DNA from: Ovis canadensis
Lineage: Eukaryota; Chordata; Mammalia; Artiodactyla; Bovidae
Direction: 5' to 3'
Length of the DNA stretch: 64,000 nt
Assembly (NCBI RefSeq): GCF_042477335.2
Contig: NC_091249.1
Coordinates: forward strand, 47,972,001-48,036,000
The notes beneath the pieces were generated by a model. The model did not search any database. It was not told the DNA's origin and was given only the letters and a program-made list of their open reading frames with translations. How positions within the stretch are numbered: position 1 is the first letter of the stretch; the number at the start of each line of letters is the position of its first letter. The translations under genes and the position numbers were made by a program. This document shows positions 23,189 through 35,765 of the stretch, in pieces.

Positions 23189-23654
23189 TATGATAGGAAC
23201 AATGTAGTATATTTTTGAAAATATTTGAATTCATATATATTGAATTCATTTTGCCATTTCTAGTGAAGGTTTAGAGAAACCTTTATTGGCTTCACACTTC
23301 CTACACAGTGAACTCCTGCCTCTCAGAATAGCATTCATATTTATCTGAAATTGCATCCCAGTTACACTTGTTTCAGCTCTTCCCACATCCTACCTACCTG
23401 ATAGTACACCAAGTCATTTCTTGAAAATGTCAGTCATATTGCTACCTTTATATCTTTGCTCCTGCTAATCTCCTTATCTGAAATCATTTTGCTGCCTTTT
23501 GAAAACCTATTCATATTTATTATGTAAAGACCAGATTAAATGCTATCTTATCCAAGAAGACTTCTTGGCTTTCTTCAGAGAAAAACTGCTGTTTTTCTGT
23601 GGGACCACCTTTAACCACTGGCTTTTTTCCCTTCTTTTTAAGTTTCCAAACATT

Positions 23655-23686
<32 letters not shown>

Positions 23687-23816
23687 TATCTTGGTTAAGA
23701 TTGTTTGTGCTAAACATCTCAATAGAAGGAAACGACTGTGTCTTATTCTGAAACTTAAGAAGGATTTCTGACTTTTTTCTGTTTATTTTATATTGCTTCC
23801 CTTTTTAGCTGCTCTA
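23189..23816 (+). repeat. L2-like relic and unique DNA, no gene
   Basis: Pyrimidine-rich blocks such as CCAAGAAGACTTCTTGGCTT near 23551 resemble the L2 3' region. An (AAAAC)n run sits at 23658-23680. Confidence 0.4.
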
Positions 23817-23873
23817 ACAAAGGCCAACTCTTTGGCCAACAAAGGCCAACTCTTTGGCCAACAAAGGCCAGCA
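23817..23873 (+). repeat. Tandem repeat, period 22 bp, about 2.6 copies
   Basis: The unit runs AACAAAGGCC then AACTCTTTGGCC. The two full copies are identical and a partial third follows. It contains the palindromic core TTGGCCAA at each junction. Confidence 0.85.
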
Positions 23874-24176
23874 ATGCTCTTTCTGTTTTTTAACTCAGCC
23901 ACCTTTAATTCAGTTTCCATCTAATGGTCTCAGATCAGGGTGACCAAAAAACCCAGGAACAGGAGCAAATAATGTGTTGGGAAGCCAGCAATATATATGG
24001 TCACCCTATATGAACTGACTGTTCTTTGTAAAGGAATGAAAAGTAGGGAGAGGTTGAAAGGAAGATGATGACAGCTTCTCGGAGTTGACTTGTCACTTTC
24101 CATCCTGAAAGGCAGAATGCAGTTACAAAGGCATGCTTAACTGTGATGGCAGCTGAGAACATGTAGCTGGGTATCA
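23874..24176. other. Unique DNA, no gene
   Basis: Nothing recognised. Confidence 0.4.
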
Positions 24177-24396
24177 TGTGTGTGCTTAGTTGCTCAGTTG
24201 TGTTTGGCTGTTTGCGACTCTTTGGACTGTAACCTGCCAGGCTCCTCTGTCTGGTGTGATTTTTCAGGCAAGAATACTGGAGTAGGTTCCTATTTCCTTC
24301 TCCAAGGGATCTTCCTGACCTGGGATTGAACCCATGTTTCCTGGATCTCCTGCATTGCAGGCAATTTCTTTACTGACTGAGCCATAGGGAAGCTCT
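24177..24396 (-). repeat. Bov-tA SINE
   Basis: Reverse SINE with the Bov-A monomer (TTTGCGACTCTTTGGACTGT), the box (TGGGATTGAACCC) and the head (GAGCCATAGGGAAGCTC). Moderately diverged. Confidence 0.9.
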
Positions 24397-26366
24397 AACT
24401 CTGTATCATATTCCCAGTTAAAATCAAGGGTTATTAGTAGGGGAAGGAGGGAAGGCTGGGTATTGAGGAACAGCTAGTAGTCTCTGCTACACATACTGAA
24501 TTTGAACACGCCCTTTTAAGTCAGATAGTAGATAACTGAAATTTCTACAGATTTGTAGGGAGGAGTGCTTTCCTTTGGGAGACTGGGAAAATGTATTGTT
24601 TTTCACACTTCCATTTAATAAGTAGACCATTTCTTTTTCAAGACAAGGTATATAATAACATTTCTGACAAAAATGTGTTGAGAAAGCAGCCTAGGAAATG
24701 TAATATGTGTCTCTTGTATTTTCAGAATAGGTTTTGTTATGGAGTTAACTGAAAGATGGTATTCAGAAAGTTATCCTGGTAAATATAGTTGAGAAGAGAC
24801 TGATGAAGACAACTTAAAATTGAATGAGGGGTTTTACATTAAGGTATTAGGACTTGTTCTTTGAGCTCTATGCTGGTGGGTTTGAGGTTTCATACTGGCA
24901 TTACATTCAGTAAGACTGTGTCTTCAAATCCCTTCACTAATTGGCCACACCACCCAGTAGGTGAAGCCAGGTTAGAGGAATTTAGCCATAGGTACCCATT
25001 GTGTGCCCATAGCAGGAAGGGGTAGGCAGCGTATCTCCAAGGGGGTTCCCTGAAGATTTCAGAATAGGTGAAAGCCTTCCTTGTAGATACATCTTTTTAA
25101 TCAATGGTGACCTCAATATGTCATGTCACATTTTTTTAAAGGAATGTGAAATACAACAGCTACTCCTTAAATTTGAATGTATACCTTCTCCTCTCTCTGC
25201 AATCCCCAATTTTGCTATCAGTCATGGTTGCTAATATCCCTGCTGTCTTGAGCCTAGCTGCCAGCTCTGTCAGTTACTGAAATATTGTTTATGCAGAAGC
25301 AATTTATTTTTTAGAGAGATGAAAAGCGTATTGCAAAAGCAGACTATTGCCAACTTGTTAGAATGTGTTCTAGTTCAGAAGACTTCAATATAATTTTTGA
25401 ATTATTATTTATTGTTTTATGTTAATTGGTAAAGTACTTCTCCAATAACTCATAAAAAATTCTATGCTTGAAATAATTGCCAACATTTTTTTTCTGTGCA
25501 TTGTAAGACAACTAATTACATATTCTTGAAACTACTGGACATATGATGGATGGATTATGACTGCTTCAGTGTGATGTGTTTTTGTTATGTAACATATATA
25601 TTCTGTGTAATTATGTGTAGAGGAATATTTTAATGTATTTTCATCTTAATTGTAATAGTTTGTAATTTTTTTCTAAAGTACTTTTAATGTGTTTTTGCTT
25701 TATAAAAATTTTATGAGGATGCAGGTAAGGCAAAATGATTTTTATTTTATACAGTGATCTCTCTTATGTCTTAGAAAAGGCAAACAATAACAAACTTTTC
25801 TGTTTAGAACATCCTGAGATTTGTGGGAAGAAACATCCTTCAGACTGAACTTGTGCCATTCATTTATTTTTCTTCCTTTCTTTCATTACATAAATATGAT
25901 GTTTTGTTGCTTATCTCTCTTCCTTTCATCTCTCCTCCTTTTAAATTTTTTCTCTTTATACTTTCTGATTTTTTACCCCCATCTTCTCTCTTTTTTAACT
26001 TCACATAGAACTTGTGGAAATTCTAAATTGCTTCAATTTTTGGCACTGATTGTCCCTGAAAATTTTTGCTTTCTAACTACTATTCTATGCTTAGGACATC
26101 TGAAGTGTTTGAGTTCTATCTCATGTAGCATAACTGAAAATAATTGGTAATGTTCTAGCCCTTTGTCTTTCTGTATTGCTCTTTTCTCTCTACTTTATAG
26201 TTTATAAACAGAGTAACACCAAAGATCGTTATAAACTTCCTTAAGAGAGAAGGAAAAAAAAAAAAAGCCAGGACCTTCTATTTCATAAGAGCAGTTATTA
26301 TTTATGCATCCAGGCACAGTGATCATTGTTCAATTTGACCTCTATTAACTTGTTGAATAATTCTAT
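24397..26366. other. AT-rich unique DNA, no gene
   Basis: A 109-codon plus frame (25821-26150) is T-rich and hydrophobic with no known domain. No exon can be supported. Confidence 0.4.

Positions 26367-26403
<37 letters not shown>
26367..26403. repeat. (TA)n microsatellite
   Basis: Alternating TA with a single C interruption. Confidence 0.95.
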
Positions 26404-26486
26404 TTCTTGACCAAAAATGCAATGCTATTTGAGAATAAATTTCCATTTTTCATTGAGATTATTCCAAATGGGAAAAAGTTTGTGTG

Positions 26487-26691
26487 TATTTGTGTTAGTC
26501 TCTCAGTCATGTCTGACTCTTTGCGACCCCACGGAATGTGCCAGGCTCCTCTGTTAATGGAATTCTCCAGGCAAGAGTACTGGCATGGGTAGCCATTCCC
26601 TTCTCCAGGGGATCTTCCCTACCCAGGGATCAAACCTGGGTCTCCTGCATTGCAGGCGATTTTTCAGCATCTGAGCCACCAGGGAAGCCCA
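26487..26691 (-). repeat. Bov-tA SINE
   Basis: Reverse Bov-A monomer, AGGGATCAAACCTGGGTCTC box and GAGCCACCAGGGAAGCCC head. Confidence 0.93.
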
Positions 26692-26761
26692 CTCAGTGTA
26701 TAGTGTTATGATATCGTGCATTTACTTGCCTTCTGATTCACCATTAATCTGACTGTGTGTG

Positions 26762-26763
<2 letters not shown>

Positions 26764-26801
<38 letters not shown>
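26764..26801. repeat. (CA)n microsatellite
   Basis: About 18 uninterrupted CA units, 70 bp beyond a Bov-tA. Confidence 0.95.
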
Positions 26802-26802
<1 letters not shown>

Positions 26803-27103
26803 AAGGTTATTTGTCAGCCAAAAATGTCTTTGAGATTACAGTGAAACTGGTTTGTCCACCACCAGATGCATTGGGATCTCTCTATCCTTCCTAGTCTCTG
26901 ATAACCATCTGGCAGGTAGGGGCTAGCTTTCCCCTTATTATTACTCTCTGATATTGAGGCAGTTTGCCAGCATTTTCTGAATTCCCCCTTTCAGTCAAAA
27001 GAGTGCAAAAGGAAAATATAGAGATTATTTTCATATGGATATAAATTATTTCATGCTGTATAGAAGGCAGTGGAAGCTACAGAAAACATTTAATCATTTT
27101 GTA

Positions 27104-27299
27104 ATAAGTGAAAGTCACTCGGTTGTGTCCGACTCTTTGAGACCCTGTGGACTATACAGTCCATGGAATTCTCCAGGCCAGAATACTGGAGTGGGTAGCC
27201 TTCCCCTTATCCAAGGTATCTTCCCAACCCAGGGATTGAACCCAGGTCTCCCTCATTGCAGGTGGATTTTTTTTACCAGCTGAGCCACCAGTGAAGCCC
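27104..27299 (-). repeat. Bov-tA SINE
   Basis: Reverse SINE ending GAGCCACCAGTGAAGCCCC; Bov-A part GTGTCCGACTCTTTGAGACC. Confidence 0.93.
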
Positions 27300-29735
27300 C
27301 TTTTTGTAATAAAGCAATTAATGAATGAATTATTAATAAACTAGAGATTCATAAAATATTATATTGGCTCAGATACCCATGTCTTATCAGAAATCTATTC
27401 ATTTTTGAATGCAATATGTGAAGGTTATATTGTTCTCTCATTATCTTTAATGTTAATTCATCCCTTTATTTAATTTTATTCATTTATCACACAGTTATTA
27501 CTTGCTTACTATGTGCCACGAACTGTGCTGGGTGCTGTCAGTGACTGAAATATGATCCTTGATCTCAGAGAGCTCATAGATATAGAAGGGAAAACCTTTT
27601 TCATCTCCCACCAGAGGACTGTAATATAATTCAAATAGATCTGGTATTATTATAATTAAAGTAGATCTTATTTTGAGAAATATCTTATAATTTTTTCCCT
27701 ACAGAAGATCTATTTTTGATGTATTTCTTAAAGATGTAAAATGGAAACCTCAAATTCCCATTTTGAAAATAAAATTAAGAATAGCCAGCTACCAATAGGC
27801 AATATAGTGGTTTCACTTTCGTTGCCCTATGGTCGAGCTGTGTTCTATGGATCAGTGAAAATAACACCCTGAAATAGAGGGACTTCTACAGAAAAGAAGG
27901 AAATTTAAACTCCTTTCTTACATGATTATTTGTTACTAGCTTCGTATTTCACATAGTACCAGAGGATATTACTGTGGTGACATTCAGTAAATCTGAGGCA
28001 GCGATGCAAATAATTAATAATTTATTCATAGAAATCATGATAAAGTACTGGGAAAACACAATCTGAGAATGGTAGTAATAGAAAAGAAAATGGCACAGTA
28101 TGAAAACAGTGACAAATGAATAAAGCATGATATGTGCCTTTGTTTTTCCAATTTTGATTATTAAATGGGTGAATATCTTTAAAGTTGTTAATTGCATTTA
28201 GTTTTAAGGAAACATGTTTTTGAAATTTTATGTTCTTGGCTAAAAATGTTTAGGTTTTTGTTCACCAAATTCCAGAGAAGGGATGCTTTGTGGCTAATCC
28301 TGCTTATTATACAAAGTTTCCAAACAGTGGATGAGTTGGGATTTAGGAAGTAACCTTAAAAATTCTGCCCCTCACCCCTATCCTCTGAGTGATGTTTGCA
28401 TCTTTCCATTTGATCTATAAAGAGAAAAAAAAAAAAAAGTGTGCGAATTTACTCTGACCACTGCATGAGTGATCCTAATCAATTTTTGGGAATCTTAGGT
28501 CCAGCTTAATTCTCTGGCCATTTGGCAAGATTTTCAGGTCTGTTTTGATTCTTTATTTCTTATAAGGTACTAACCCCTTTATTAACTTCAGGAAGGATCA
28601 GGGGAAGAGTATGGTGGGAACAAGAGAGGACCTGGGGTGAGAAAAGGTTTGAACTGGGGTTATGGACATGATTTGGGGGCTTCAAGGGTTTTCTCAGTGC
28701 CTGTTTAATAAACACTCAAGAAGGACATTATGCTGCTTTGGCATAAAGAGCAAGCGATGTCTTCCTGTGAATGCTTTGCTTTGTAAAAGGCCCTGATGGT
28801 CAATTAAAGGTATCTGGGTTTCTGAAGAGGCTGTTTGATTTGAAGCCAGCCTAGGCATGGAGGTCGCTGGCAGTTGCCATCTTTTCTATATAGGCTGGGA
28901 AGAAACTTGGTTCCCAGGGTTCTGGAGTCTGAGTTGGTTTAAGGGAGTAAAAGATTTCCTGAATGGATTCAAATGGTCCCTGTCAAAGAAATCGGGCCCA
29001 GTTTATATGTTAACAGAAAACTGCATAGTTGCATAGTGATTTCAGTAGATGGATATATAAAGGAAAAAGCAAAGAATCTCAAGGACTTCTAAGAACAAGA
29101 TGGTTATCCAGTCCCTTTGTTTCTGCAGTTGTGCCAGCTGACATCAGGCTTCTTATTATTTCTGATGCTAAGAAGCCTCCAGAGAGGCCGTGTGGAACAA
29201 TTTGTCCTGTGAATAGTTTCTCTTCTTTAAAAGAGAAAATTCCATCAAAAAATGTATAGAAGGATATATACCAAACTATTATTACTCATCACCTTGTGAG
29301 TGGGTGGCAGTGGGAACAGAAAGTGTAGTCGTGGTGATGGTGACAGGGAGAGCTTAAGCTTCTTTATGCATTTTGTATCATTTGAATACCAAAACAAATT
29401 AATTACAAATAAAGTAAATATTATAACAGATTGTTCTTCTAAGAACATTAGTTGTTGAGGTTGTATAATCCCAATAATAAACACAACATTTTAACTCCCC
29501 AAAAAAGTATGGACATAAAGTCACAATTAAAAAAGACAAACTAATGCTAACAGTCATCTCTCTCAATGAGCGGAACAGAACCATCTCCAGTGTTCTTACC
29601 TCCCATTGAGTTCTCAATGCTTTATAATCTTATCTTTTCAGTTTTTACTGTATTTTTGAGCAAAGAGTAAAGGAAAGATATACTTATTTCCATTTCAAGA
29701 CGGGGAAATCTTCAAGATGGAAAGTTGCCTACTGA
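27300..29735. other. AT-rich unique DNA with an L2-like patch, no gene
   Basis: The 27470-27600 part (TTACTTGCTTACTATGTGCC, then GAACTGTGCTGGGTGCTGTC) looks like an old L2/MIR relic. The rest has no recognised family, and short frames are chance-like. Confidence 0.4.
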
Positions 29736-29965
29736 GAATACTGGAATAAATTATAGCACATTCATATACTGCTTTAAAAGAGATGGATGTATTTTGACTT
29801 GAGAAGTCTGGAGTGTGTTGTTAAGTGAAAAAAATAACACACAAAAAAAGCCAAAACAATTGAAAAGATCACACAAAGTGCACACAAGCACACATGGAAA
29901 CACTGTTGTGATGAAAGGGATTATATCTGTGAGACTGTATTATAAATTATTTTTACTCCATGATT
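29736..29965 (+). repeat. Old L1M 3' region
   Basis: ATAAATTATAGCACATTCAT, GTGTTGTTAAGTGAAAAAAA and ATATCTGTGAGACTGTATTA follow the layout of L1M 3' ends. Confidence 0.5.
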
Positions 29966-30025
29966 TAATTTTTTTAATAAAATGTAACCATAAAAGTATA
30001 ATACACACTTGTATACATATATACA

Positions 30026-30226
30026 GGTTTCCCTGGTGGCTCAGTGGTAAAGAACCTGCCTGCCAATGCAGGAGATGAGAGTTTGACCTTTGCTTTGGGA
30101 AGATCCCTTGGAAGAGGACATCACACCCCACTGCAGTATTCTTGCCTGGAGAATCCTTTGGACAGAGGAGTCTGGTGGGCTACAGTCCATGGGGTTGCAA
30201 AGGAGTCAGATAGGACTCAGCAACTG

Positions 30227-30232
<6 letters not shown>
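30026..30232 (+). repeat. Bov-tA SINE with a microsatellite tail
   Basis: Starts AGGTTTCCCTGGTGGCTCAG and ends CAGCAACTGAACAACAAC, then directly a (TA)n run. Confidence 0.93.

Positions 30233-30235
<3 letters not shown>

Positions 30236-30283
<48 letters not shown>
30236..30283. repeat. (TA)n microsatellite, 24 units
   Basis: Pure TA repeat at the 3' end of the SINE. Confidence 0.96.
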
Positions 30284-30286
<3 letters not shown>

Positions 30287-30672
30287 CATTAGATAAAATT
30301 AAAAATGCATGAATTTACAAAAAGATTGTTTACCCATCCAAGCTACAGATATGTCCCTCTTCAAAGGTATCCAGTCTCATCCTGTCTCCTATTTTCCAGG
30401 TAACCACTATCTGTCTTTGCCTGACTCATTTCCTTCTTTTAAGAGATGATTTACTTTCTGTGTGTTTTTATCTAAATGATATATTGCTTGGTCTGGAAAA
30501 GCTGAGTAGCCCACACAAATTTATTGCCTTTAGATGAAGGCTCCAGGAGAAGAAATCAACAGTCCCTGATTCACTGATTTCAGGCAGCTTTATAGTTTCC
30601 AAGAGTCCTTTCTCAGAAAAGTCAGTATACAGCTTCTGACTGAGTCCTGGGAAAAACAGAACTGACACATAT
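30284..30672. other. Unique DNA, no gene
   Basis: No repeat family or exon recognised. Confidence 0.35.
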
Positions 30673-30684
30673 AAAAGGGTATCT

Positions 30685-30938
30685 GCTGCTAAGTCGCTTC
30701 AGTCGTGTCCGACTCTGTGCGACCCCATAGATGGCAGCCCACCAGGCTCCTCTGCCCCTGGGATTCTCCAGGCAAGAACACTGGAGTGGGTTGCCATTTC
30801 CTTCTCCAATGTGTGAAAGTGAAGGTGCCCAGTCATGCCTGACTCTTAGCGACCCCATGGACTGCAGCCTACCAGGCTCCTCTGTCCATGGGATTTTCCA
30901 GGCAAGAGTACTGGAGTAGGGTGCCATTGCCTTCTCCG
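30685..30938 (-). repeat. Bov-A2 SINE with 12-bp TSD
   Basis: Two Bov-A monomers in reverse, with GCTGCTAAGTCGCTTCAGTC at the 3' side and GCCATTGCCTTCTCC at the 5' side. AAAAGGGTATCT at 30673-30684 and 30939-30950 is the TSD. Confidence 0.95.
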
Positions 30939-30950
30939 AAAAGGGTATCT

Positions 30951-31500
30951 AGCAGGACTAATATTGAATAGCCAATAGGTAGTCAAAGGGAATAGAGTGC
31001 TTTCTGTTTTCTTCTTTTAAGGTAGCCTATTACACAAGTCTCAGGTTTATCCAAAGACAAAACACTTCTCTCAGATAAATGAGTGAACTTGCCTGCTTTG
31101 AGGCGCAGCACATTTGGAGGAAAGAAGGAGCTTCTCCAGTGCATAATCAAGACAAATAGGGCATGGAGGTCATCAGTGCCAGCCTTATGGGTGTTATGTC
31201 ATCAGGTAAATTGAACTAGAACCCTTGGATCTCTATCTGTCTCTGGAGTGGTGCTCCTCTAGCCTGGATTGGTTGGCATGTAACTCCGTACATGACTGAC
31301 ACCCTGGGATCTCTTTTCCCTGTCTTGAGTATTCCTTTTGCCTCTCTGTGCCTCTCTACTGGGTTAGGTCCCCTGTTTCCTGATACAAATTTCTGTTTGT
31401 TTTTTTGTTCATGCTTTCTTGTTTTGTTAGCACACATCCCCTATTGGATTTTTTAGAAAGGGTGGGAGGAATATACATTTTTAAATGACACTTTAAGTAT
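30951..31500. other. Unique DNA, no gene
   Basis: No recognised repeat or exon. Confidence 0.35.
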
Positions 31501-32500
31501 AAATGCCCTTATGTTTTTGTCTTATCTCCATAATGATTGATAATTTGGCTGGGTACAGAATTCTATTTTGGAAATCAATATCCTTCTGAATTTTTATTTT
31601 ATTTCTTCATTGCCTTATTTTCAGGGTTGCTATGGAGAGTCTAGTCTAAAGTCATTTGATTCCTCACACTGTCTAATGGTGAAGTCTTCTCCATTCTACT
31701 TCACTCTGCAGAAACATATGAAATTTTCTCTTTGACACCAATGTTCTTGAAAGCTAAGTTACAGCTTGATATAAGTGTTTTTTGATCCAATGTTCTGGAC
31801 ACTCCGTGGGCCATTTCAATCTGGCAATTCAGGTTGAGTCATTTTGTTGGTAATTTCTTTCCCTTTCCAAGTTTTTTTTTTTGTTGTTCTCTCTTTTTGG
31901 AAAACCTATTAGTTGGCTGTATCAGAGGAACTATTATTCCTGATTCTCTTATCTCTTCATAGCTAGTTTCTATCTTTGGATCTTTTGCTCTACTTTCTGG
32001 AAGTCTCCTCTTCTTAACTGATTAATGCTTCTACTGGGTTTTTCATTTCTGCTGTCATGTCTTTTATCTTTCATGAAATCTTTTTTATTCCCTAGAAACA
32101 CTTTTTTAAAAAAAGCATCCAGTTTGTATTATAGTATCGTCTTTCATCTCTTTGAGAATACTAATGAAAATGGTTATTTAAGATTTCCCTTTCCTGTCAT
32201 AGTCTCCCTTTCCTCAAAGTTTAGTTTATGTAAGTTTATTTGTACCCTAACTTCAAGGTTAGAGGATTTTCTGACCAACTGGAACTATCTCTAATAATGA
32301 AAATACTCCCTCCCCTATGTGTGAGGCTTGTTGATATTATTGTTTATGTTGGGTGGCTTGGCTGGGTTCTTTGTGGGGGGGATTTTGAATGATGTTGTCT
32401 TTCAGTATTTATTCGTGTGCTGGACTGATTCTCTAGGAGATAACTTTGCATTCTTTTACTCAAAATACAAACATCTCTTTACTGGAATTCTAGAAGTAAA
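31501..32500 (-). repeat. Ancient LINE-like relic (probably L1M class)
   Basis: TTGGCTGGGTACAGAATTCT, CACTCCGTGGGCCATTTCAA, TTTTGCTCTACTTTCTGGAA and GGTTTTTCATTTCTGCTGTC recur in a widespread mammalian repeat in this orientation. The family name is uncertain. Both open frames inside it are short. Confidence 0.5.
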
Positions 32501-33074
32501 GTTGCAGTTTTTGCTTTCAGAATTGGTGATGAATATACATTCAATTAAATTGCAGATGCTTTCAACTGTGCATAGATAGCATCTTCTAGCCAGAGTGCCT
32601 CAAATGTTAAATTTAAAAATTTCTGCTAAGATCAGGGAATGGAAGTTGCCCAACAATGTAGATTAGAGGGTCTAATTATTGGTTTGGAGTTTTCCCACAG
32701 TTTAAAAAATTATAGACCCTTTCCCTAATTTTTTCCCAGTCCTAGAGGTATCAAATGCTTCTAGATCCTGAGCTTGCAAGAATTCTGTGGCATAAATAAG
32801 GTTATTTCAAAATTTTCTCTATTATTAGGGAATTTAGCTTTCTTCCATCTACTGAATCAGTTATTACATGCTCATCTCCGTTGTAGCATCCAGTATATCA
32901 TTGTTTTCTTTTCTTCTTCACTCTCTCCTTATATATGGGTTTATGTCTCTAAGAAATCATTTTCACTTTGGTTCAGTGGGGATGTAAGAAAAAACTAATT
33001 TCAATGACGAAATCTGGCTGTCTTAAACTATTAATAGAATGGCCTTAAAAGTTCTTCTGTAATATATGTGTTTA
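32501..33074. other. AT-rich unique DNA, no gene
   Basis: Nothing recognised. Confidence 0.35.
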
Positions 33075-33135
33075 AGAATAATTAAAGATTTTAAAATTTA
33101 AAAAATAAAAAACTAAAATTAAAAAAAAAAAAAGA
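33075..33135 (+). repeat. Short L1 3' tail (ruminant type)
   Basis: AATTAAAGATTTTAAAATTT followed by an A-rich run looks like the very end of a ruminant L1, heavily 5'-truncated. Confidence 0.45.
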
Positions 33136-33324
33136 ATTAACATACTAAAGACATGTTCACTTTGACTCCTAAAATGACAAAATAAGTGCTATGATAATAA
33201 GTAAGGAAAAATGAGATATTTTTGTCTGTCTTGAGAGCTGTACCAGCTTGTCAACAATGTTTTCTGAAAACAGTGAAATTGATAACTGTAAGACTGATGA
33301 TTTCCATCAGTTTCTGTTTTGAGG

Positions 33325-33560
33325 CTGTTTGAATATTCCACAATTTATTTGTCTGTTTTACTGATTAGGGCCATTTGGGTGGTTTCCAGCTTAAAGTTAT
33401 TATGAAAGTGTTGCTATAACATTCTAGTACATGTATTTGGTGAAGAAATGTATTCATTTCTGTTGGATGTATACTTAGTAGACTTGCTCAGTAATGAAGA
33501 TATCCATGTTTTCAGGTTTAGTAGATATTGCCAAAGACTTTTCTGAAATGCTTGTACTGC
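33325..33560 (-). repeat. Old L1 3' region relic
   Basis: ATTAGGGCCATTTGGGTGGT, TGTTGGATGTATACTTAGTA and TTGCCAAAGACTTTTCTGAA are the reverse of a common L1 3' segment. Confidence 0.55.
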
Positions 33561-33683
33561 TTGATGGATCAGAGGATTCGTGCAGAGGATGTTTAGATGG
33601 TTAGGAAATATTTCAGACCAACATTGTAAGTGAGGGAATTCCTTTCTTGATGACTCTTTCTCTATATGAATTAATTAAGTGAT

Positions 33684-33888
33684 GCATGCATGCTAAGTCA
33701 CTTCAGTTGTGTCCAACTGTTTGCAACCCTTTGGACTGTAGCCCACCAGGTTCCTCTGTCCATGGGATTTTTCAAACAAGAATAATGGCAACCCACTCCA
33801 TCACCTCCTCCAGGGGATCTTCCTGACCCAGGGATTGAACCCATGTCTCCTGCATCTCCTGCACTGGCAGACAGGTTCTTTACCACTA
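33684..33888 (-). repeat. Bov-tA SINE
   Basis: Reverse SINE with the CATGCTAAGTCACTTCAGTT variant of the Bov-A end and the AGGGATTGAACCC box. Confidence 0.9.
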
Positions 33889-34844
33889 GGTACTTAATTA
33901 TAAATTTTACCTGATGGAAGACATCAACCTGATTGATTCTTGTTAAACAATTCCTATACTAATTTACTTAATTATTAATATTTATGTGTCCAAATTATCT
34001 CCCCATTCTATTCTCTTTAGAAAATATTATAAGAAGACAAAGCATCAGGTTACTATTCTCCCTTGCTATAGATTTCTGAGATCATAATTGGTCAAATTCT
34101 AGTCTGTAAACTATTTCACAGTCTTCTGAATATTGCAGGTTTATAATGTTTTAAAGAACAACATCCCCCTCCCCACCACTACCATTAACTATTCTGTACA
34201 TTCTTGTGTGAGAGAGGAAAACAAACCTTCCATAGAGCCATGAAATTTTTCTCTCTTTTTCAAAGAGAAGCATGATTAAGATGAAATTTGAAGTATACCT
34301 AATTCACTTTGGGAGCCTGAGGAAATTTGAGTAAGTATAAGAAAGTTTAGAGAATTAAACTTAAAATACATGCTGATTGAATTTAAAGAAGAAGGTGACT
34401 CATCTGGAATGTAAAAAAATCAATAAAAGACATGCCTAAGTTGAGAGCCATTGAGAACCACAGGAGAAGGGAACAGGAGGAGGGCACATGGGGTAAGGCA
34501 GCTCAGAGAAACAAGCCTTAAATGCTCATTAGAAAAACTCTTCCTTTTTTCCCCATCAGTGGGTATTCCTTTGAAATGTCCCAGAAATGTCCAGCTATCA
34601 AATGCAAATTATTTTAATTGATTAAATTTAATTAATAACAATGCTGTGTGTGTGGTGGGGTGGGGGGGCGGGCAGGCAGGTAACATAACAAAGAGACTGG
34701 CTCTCTTGTAAGCACTACTTTCCCTTTGCTGTCCCACGGCAATTTGTGAGTCAAGGCCTTGGCATGACAAGCTGTTAGTTCACAGGCCTTGGTTTGTTTG
34801 CTTAAACTTTTTTTAAAACTGTTTCTTATGCAAATTTAAAAATA
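33889..34844. other. AT-rich unique DNA with a G-rich patch, no gene
   Basis: A G-run cluster at 34657-34672 could form a G-quadruplex. Nothing else was recognised. Confidence 0.4.
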
Positions 34845-35110
34845 TTCCCAGAAGTAGAGAGTAGGATGTAATGAATATGATATACCCATCACACAGTCTC
34901 AGCAATCATTGGAATTAGCCAGTCTTGTTTTATCTATATAGCCACTCACTTCACCCTACTTCCATGCAGATTATGATGAAGCAAAGCATAGGCTCCATAA
35001 CTATTTCATTTTGAAATATTTTAACATATCTTTAAAAGATAAGTTCTTCTCTTTAAAAATATAATCACACTATCATTATCACACCTAAAACAAAATCCTT
35101 GATTTGTGTC
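34845..35110 (-). repeat. Possible old L1 3' UTR relic
   Basis: ATATGATATACCCATCACAC, TATAGCCACTCACTTCACCC and ATTTCATTTTGAAATATTTT resemble an L1M 3' UTR. Tentative. Confidence 0.35.
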
Positions 35111-35765
35111 TAAACTTTTTCTGTTGTATTGATCAAGGAAAATTTGAACTCAAGACTTGGATGAAAGAATCATGTCCTTTGCCTTAAAGTTCTCATTATG
35201 GTTTGTTGCGGATGTGCATGATGCATTTTATGTTCAAACCTACTCAAGTTGATGATATAATTTTCTTTAATAACTACTGACACTTGCTTTATCTTCTTGT
35301 ATTTCTCTTATCTATATCAACATTTCTTCATCAAATGGCATTGCCTAATGGAGCAGACATCTGATAGTTTCTTTCCTTTACTGCCTAGGTGTTTTAATTG
35401 TAGTATGGTGTCCTTTGGCTACAAACAACAAGAAATGAATGCAAATATAGCATTTTGCACAGTGCTTAAAAATTTCTCCTGCATAATGTCAGTAGACATT
35501 TTGCAAATATACCTACAGTGGTGTTCTTGAGATTGACACCAGAGGTTCTCTAGATTAGATCATCTGAGCCCAGAGAGATTCCTGTGACACCATCAGAAAC
35601 ATTTTGATATCATTAATTGTGGCACAGCCGTTTAGTGCTTTGAAAAAATGAGAGGATGCTGCAGGTTAACTTCTGCCTCTGTTAAAAGTCAATGAGAGAT
35701 GGATAAAGAATAATAATGAAACCAGTATCATTGGGCTTTAGCTACCCAGGCATATTCCTGTTCTA
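35111..35765. other. Unique DNA, no gene
   Basis: A 77-codon plus frame (35297-35530) has no recognisable domain. Confidence 0.35.

Noticed and set aside
22795-23218. Overlapping frames on both strands near 23 kb suggesting a small proline-rich gene
   Set aside because: They fall in the GC-rich tandem units of the BovB 5' UTR.
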